Shown: in pieces, positions 5,737 through 7,064 of the stretch | How the letters are laid out: every line of letters starts with the position of its first letter | Position numbering within the stretch: the stretch's first letter is position 1 | The notes under the pieces: generated by a model | The model's database searches: none | The model's input: the letters and a program-made list of their open reading frames with translations, nothing else | Told to the model about the DNA's origin: nothing | Program-made: the position numbers and the translations under genes | NCBI GenBank assembly: GCA_002432565.1 | Contig: DJFP01000120.1 | Location: 2,197 to 9,260, forward strand | Origin: Flavobacteriales bacterium UBA5869 | Lineage (GTDB): Bacteria; Bacteroidota; Bacteroidia; Flavobacteriales_D; Crocinitomicaceae | DNA: 7,064 nucleotides | Direction of reading: 5' to 3'

Positions 5737-7064
5737 ATGAAATTGTTGCTCTCCATTTGTTTTTCCCTTGTATTATTTTCAGTGCTTGCAGAGAGCCGCC
5801 AAAAAGATTTGACTTTGTCACAAGCTAAGTCTTTTTATAATCAGGAGCTCTCTAATAATCGGGATAAGGCGTTGGATGTAACTCTGAAATATATAAATCT
5901 ATGGGGAAAAAAAGAATTCAGAAAAGAGTTTGAGTGGGTTGATTTCCTGAATTTTTGTGGGAAACGAATCAAAAAAGAAGACAACAAACATTATGACATA
6001 GTTTGCTTCAATATTGCAAGAAACCTGGAAATGAACGGATTCTATTTTCAAGCTTATATTTATTTAAACAGGGTTAAGGAACTGATTAAAGACAAAAGGA
6101 AGGAGGAAGTCAGTTATTATTATGAATTCCACGAACGTATTGCAAATGTTTATTACTTCTTCAGAAGAAATTACCTGGCAAAAACACACTTCGAAATTGC
6201 TTTGACAAACCCGAATATCAGTGTTGAGTCTAAGATCAATAATAACAATTCGATTGCTTTGGTTTATGAACGGATCGGACGAGATGAAATTTCAAAATAT
6301 TATTTCGAAAAGGCAATTAATATTGCAAAAGACAATAGTAAAATAGAGTGGATCGGCATCCTTTCAGGGAATCTGGGTGAATATTATTTGAAAAAGGGGA
6401 ACTTAGTTTTAGCCCGGAAATTATTCACTATTGATTTTGAAACCGGTATTAATTACAATCAACGAGAAAGCGCCTCCTATGCCTCAATTGCTTTAGCAGA
6501 AATTGAGGTCAAACAAAACAACATGGAAGAAGCCAGTTTGAGGATAAAGAAAACGGAGGAATTATTGAACAGTTTTGATGCGGATATAAGGATCAGGTCC
6601 GAATACCACCGTGTAGCAGCTTTGTACTTTGAAAAGAATAAAAACTTCAACCTGGCTTATAAGAACCAGAACCGCCATCTTCATTATCTGAATCAGATCA
6701 GTAATCGATTAAATATTGAAAACTTCCTGAATTTTGAATTTCAGATCAATTTTCATAAAAAGCAAGCAGAATTAAACCTTTTGACACTTAGAAAAAAGCA
6801 GTCGGAACAGAAATATAATTTGATTCTTGCTTTCATATTTGTGATAATGGCCGGAACTTTTATTATTACCCGTCAATACATCCTCCGTAAAAGGAAGGAA
6901 AAGAAATTGGTAGTGGAGGACTTACTTCGTACGGAAAAAAGTATGAAGCAGATTCTTGCCAAACTTTCCGAAAAGCATGAGTTGGTAAACCAATTGCAAT
7001 TCGAAATTAGTCAGGTGAAGGATGAATTTCTTTCGTTTGATCAAAAAAAGGAACAGGAAGCATT
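5737..7064 (+). CDS. TPR protein with single membrane helix and coiled coil (probable regulator), 3' end missing
   Basis: The frame is open from 5737 to the window edge with no stop: 442 codons plus two bases, so the C-terminus lies outside. In-frame ATGs occur at 5704, 5722 and 5737; I chose 5737 because it gives a clean signal peptide (MKLLLSICFSLVLFSVLA, cleavage near residue 18) and leaves a short leader after the -7 box. About five TPR-like helical pairs can be seen near residues 129-160, 166-201, 205-238, 246-280 and 288-322 (for example ISKYYFEKAINIAKDN). One hydrophobic helix lies at about 360-378, followed by RQYILRKRKEKK, which fits the positive-inside rule: TPRs in the periplasm, tail in the cytoplasm. 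The tail from about 385 is charged and helical, a likely coiled coil. In Bacteroidota this architecture usually ends in a LuxR-type helix-turn-helix or a histidine kinase domain; which one cannot be seen here. The partner and signal are unknown. Confidence 0.88.
   Translation, partial: MKLLLSICFSLVLFSVLAESRQKDLTLSQAKSFYNQELSNNRDKALDVTLKYINLWGKKEFRKEFEWVDFLNFCGKRIKKEDNKHYDIVCFNIARNLEMNGFYFQAYIYLNRVKELIKDKRKEEVSYYYEFHERIANVYYFFRRNYLAKTHFEIALTNPNISVESKINNNNSIALVYERIGRDEISKYYFEKAINIAKDNSKIEWIGILSGNLGEYYLKKGNLVLARKLFTIDFETGINYNQRESASYASIALAEIEVKQNNMEEASLRIKKTEELLNSFDADIRIRSEYHRVAALYFEKNKNFNLAYKNQNRHLHYLNQISNRLNIENFLNFEFQINFHKKQAELNLLTLRKKQSEQKYNLILAFIFVIMAGTFIITRQYILRKRKEKKLVVEDLLRTEKSMKQILAKLSEKHELVNQLQFEISQVKDEFLSFDQKKEQEA

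Noticed and set aside
1..7064. CRISPR array, tRNA/rRNA genes, toxin-antitoxin or defence cluster.
   Set aside because: Reading both strands gave no regularly spaced repeats, no cloverleaf-like sequence, and no recognisable defence or toxin domain.

Overview
The window looks like chromosome from a member of the Bacteroidota, most likely Flavobacteriales and perhaps near Fluviicola/Crocinitomicaceae. The evidence is a very large secreted protein with a type IX secretion (T9SS) type A C-terminal signal, a TPR protein with a single membrane segment and cytoplasmic coiled coil of a kind common in this phylum, a TAnnTTTG-like -7 promoter box, no clear Shine-Dalgarno sequences, and moderately AT-rich DNA. 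The genus is a guess; the phylum is well supported.

Layout. Positions 1-1488 (+) hold the 3' nine-tenths of a YbiT-type ABC-F ATPase whose start lies before the window. It ends at a strong, probably bidirectional terminator (1515-1545). Three minus-strand genes follow. The first is a small three-helix membrane protein of unknown function (1598-1939). The other two look like one transcription unit read from 5351 downward: a 1009-residue T9SS-secreted multidomain surface or extracellular protein (2322-5351), then 22 bases later a 78-residue leucine-zipper protein (2063-2299). A hairpin at 1980-2009 closes this unit. After an AT-rich divergent intergenic region (5352-5736), a plus-strand gene encodes a secreted-N-terminus TPR protein with one membrane helix and a coiled coil. 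It runs off the right edge at 7064, so its C-terminal output domain is not visible.

How the genes fit together. The ABC-F gene is a housekeeping translation factor and appears unrelated to the rest. The divergent pair (TPR membrane protein and T9SS protein) shares one intergenic region, so co-regulation is possible but not shown. The small zipper protein is the least expected gene: its tail resembles the C-terminus of IS3-family OrfA proteins, but no transposase or helix-turn-helix remains.

No rRNA, tRNA, CRISPR array, intact insertion sequence, phage gene or defence system was seen. Nothing here proves a new multi-gene system. The points most worth a second look are the one-sided loss of ATP-site residues in the ABC-F protein, the small zipper protein, a perfect 12-bp hairpin inside the T9SS gene, and a helically phased decamer repeat in the divergent intergenic region.
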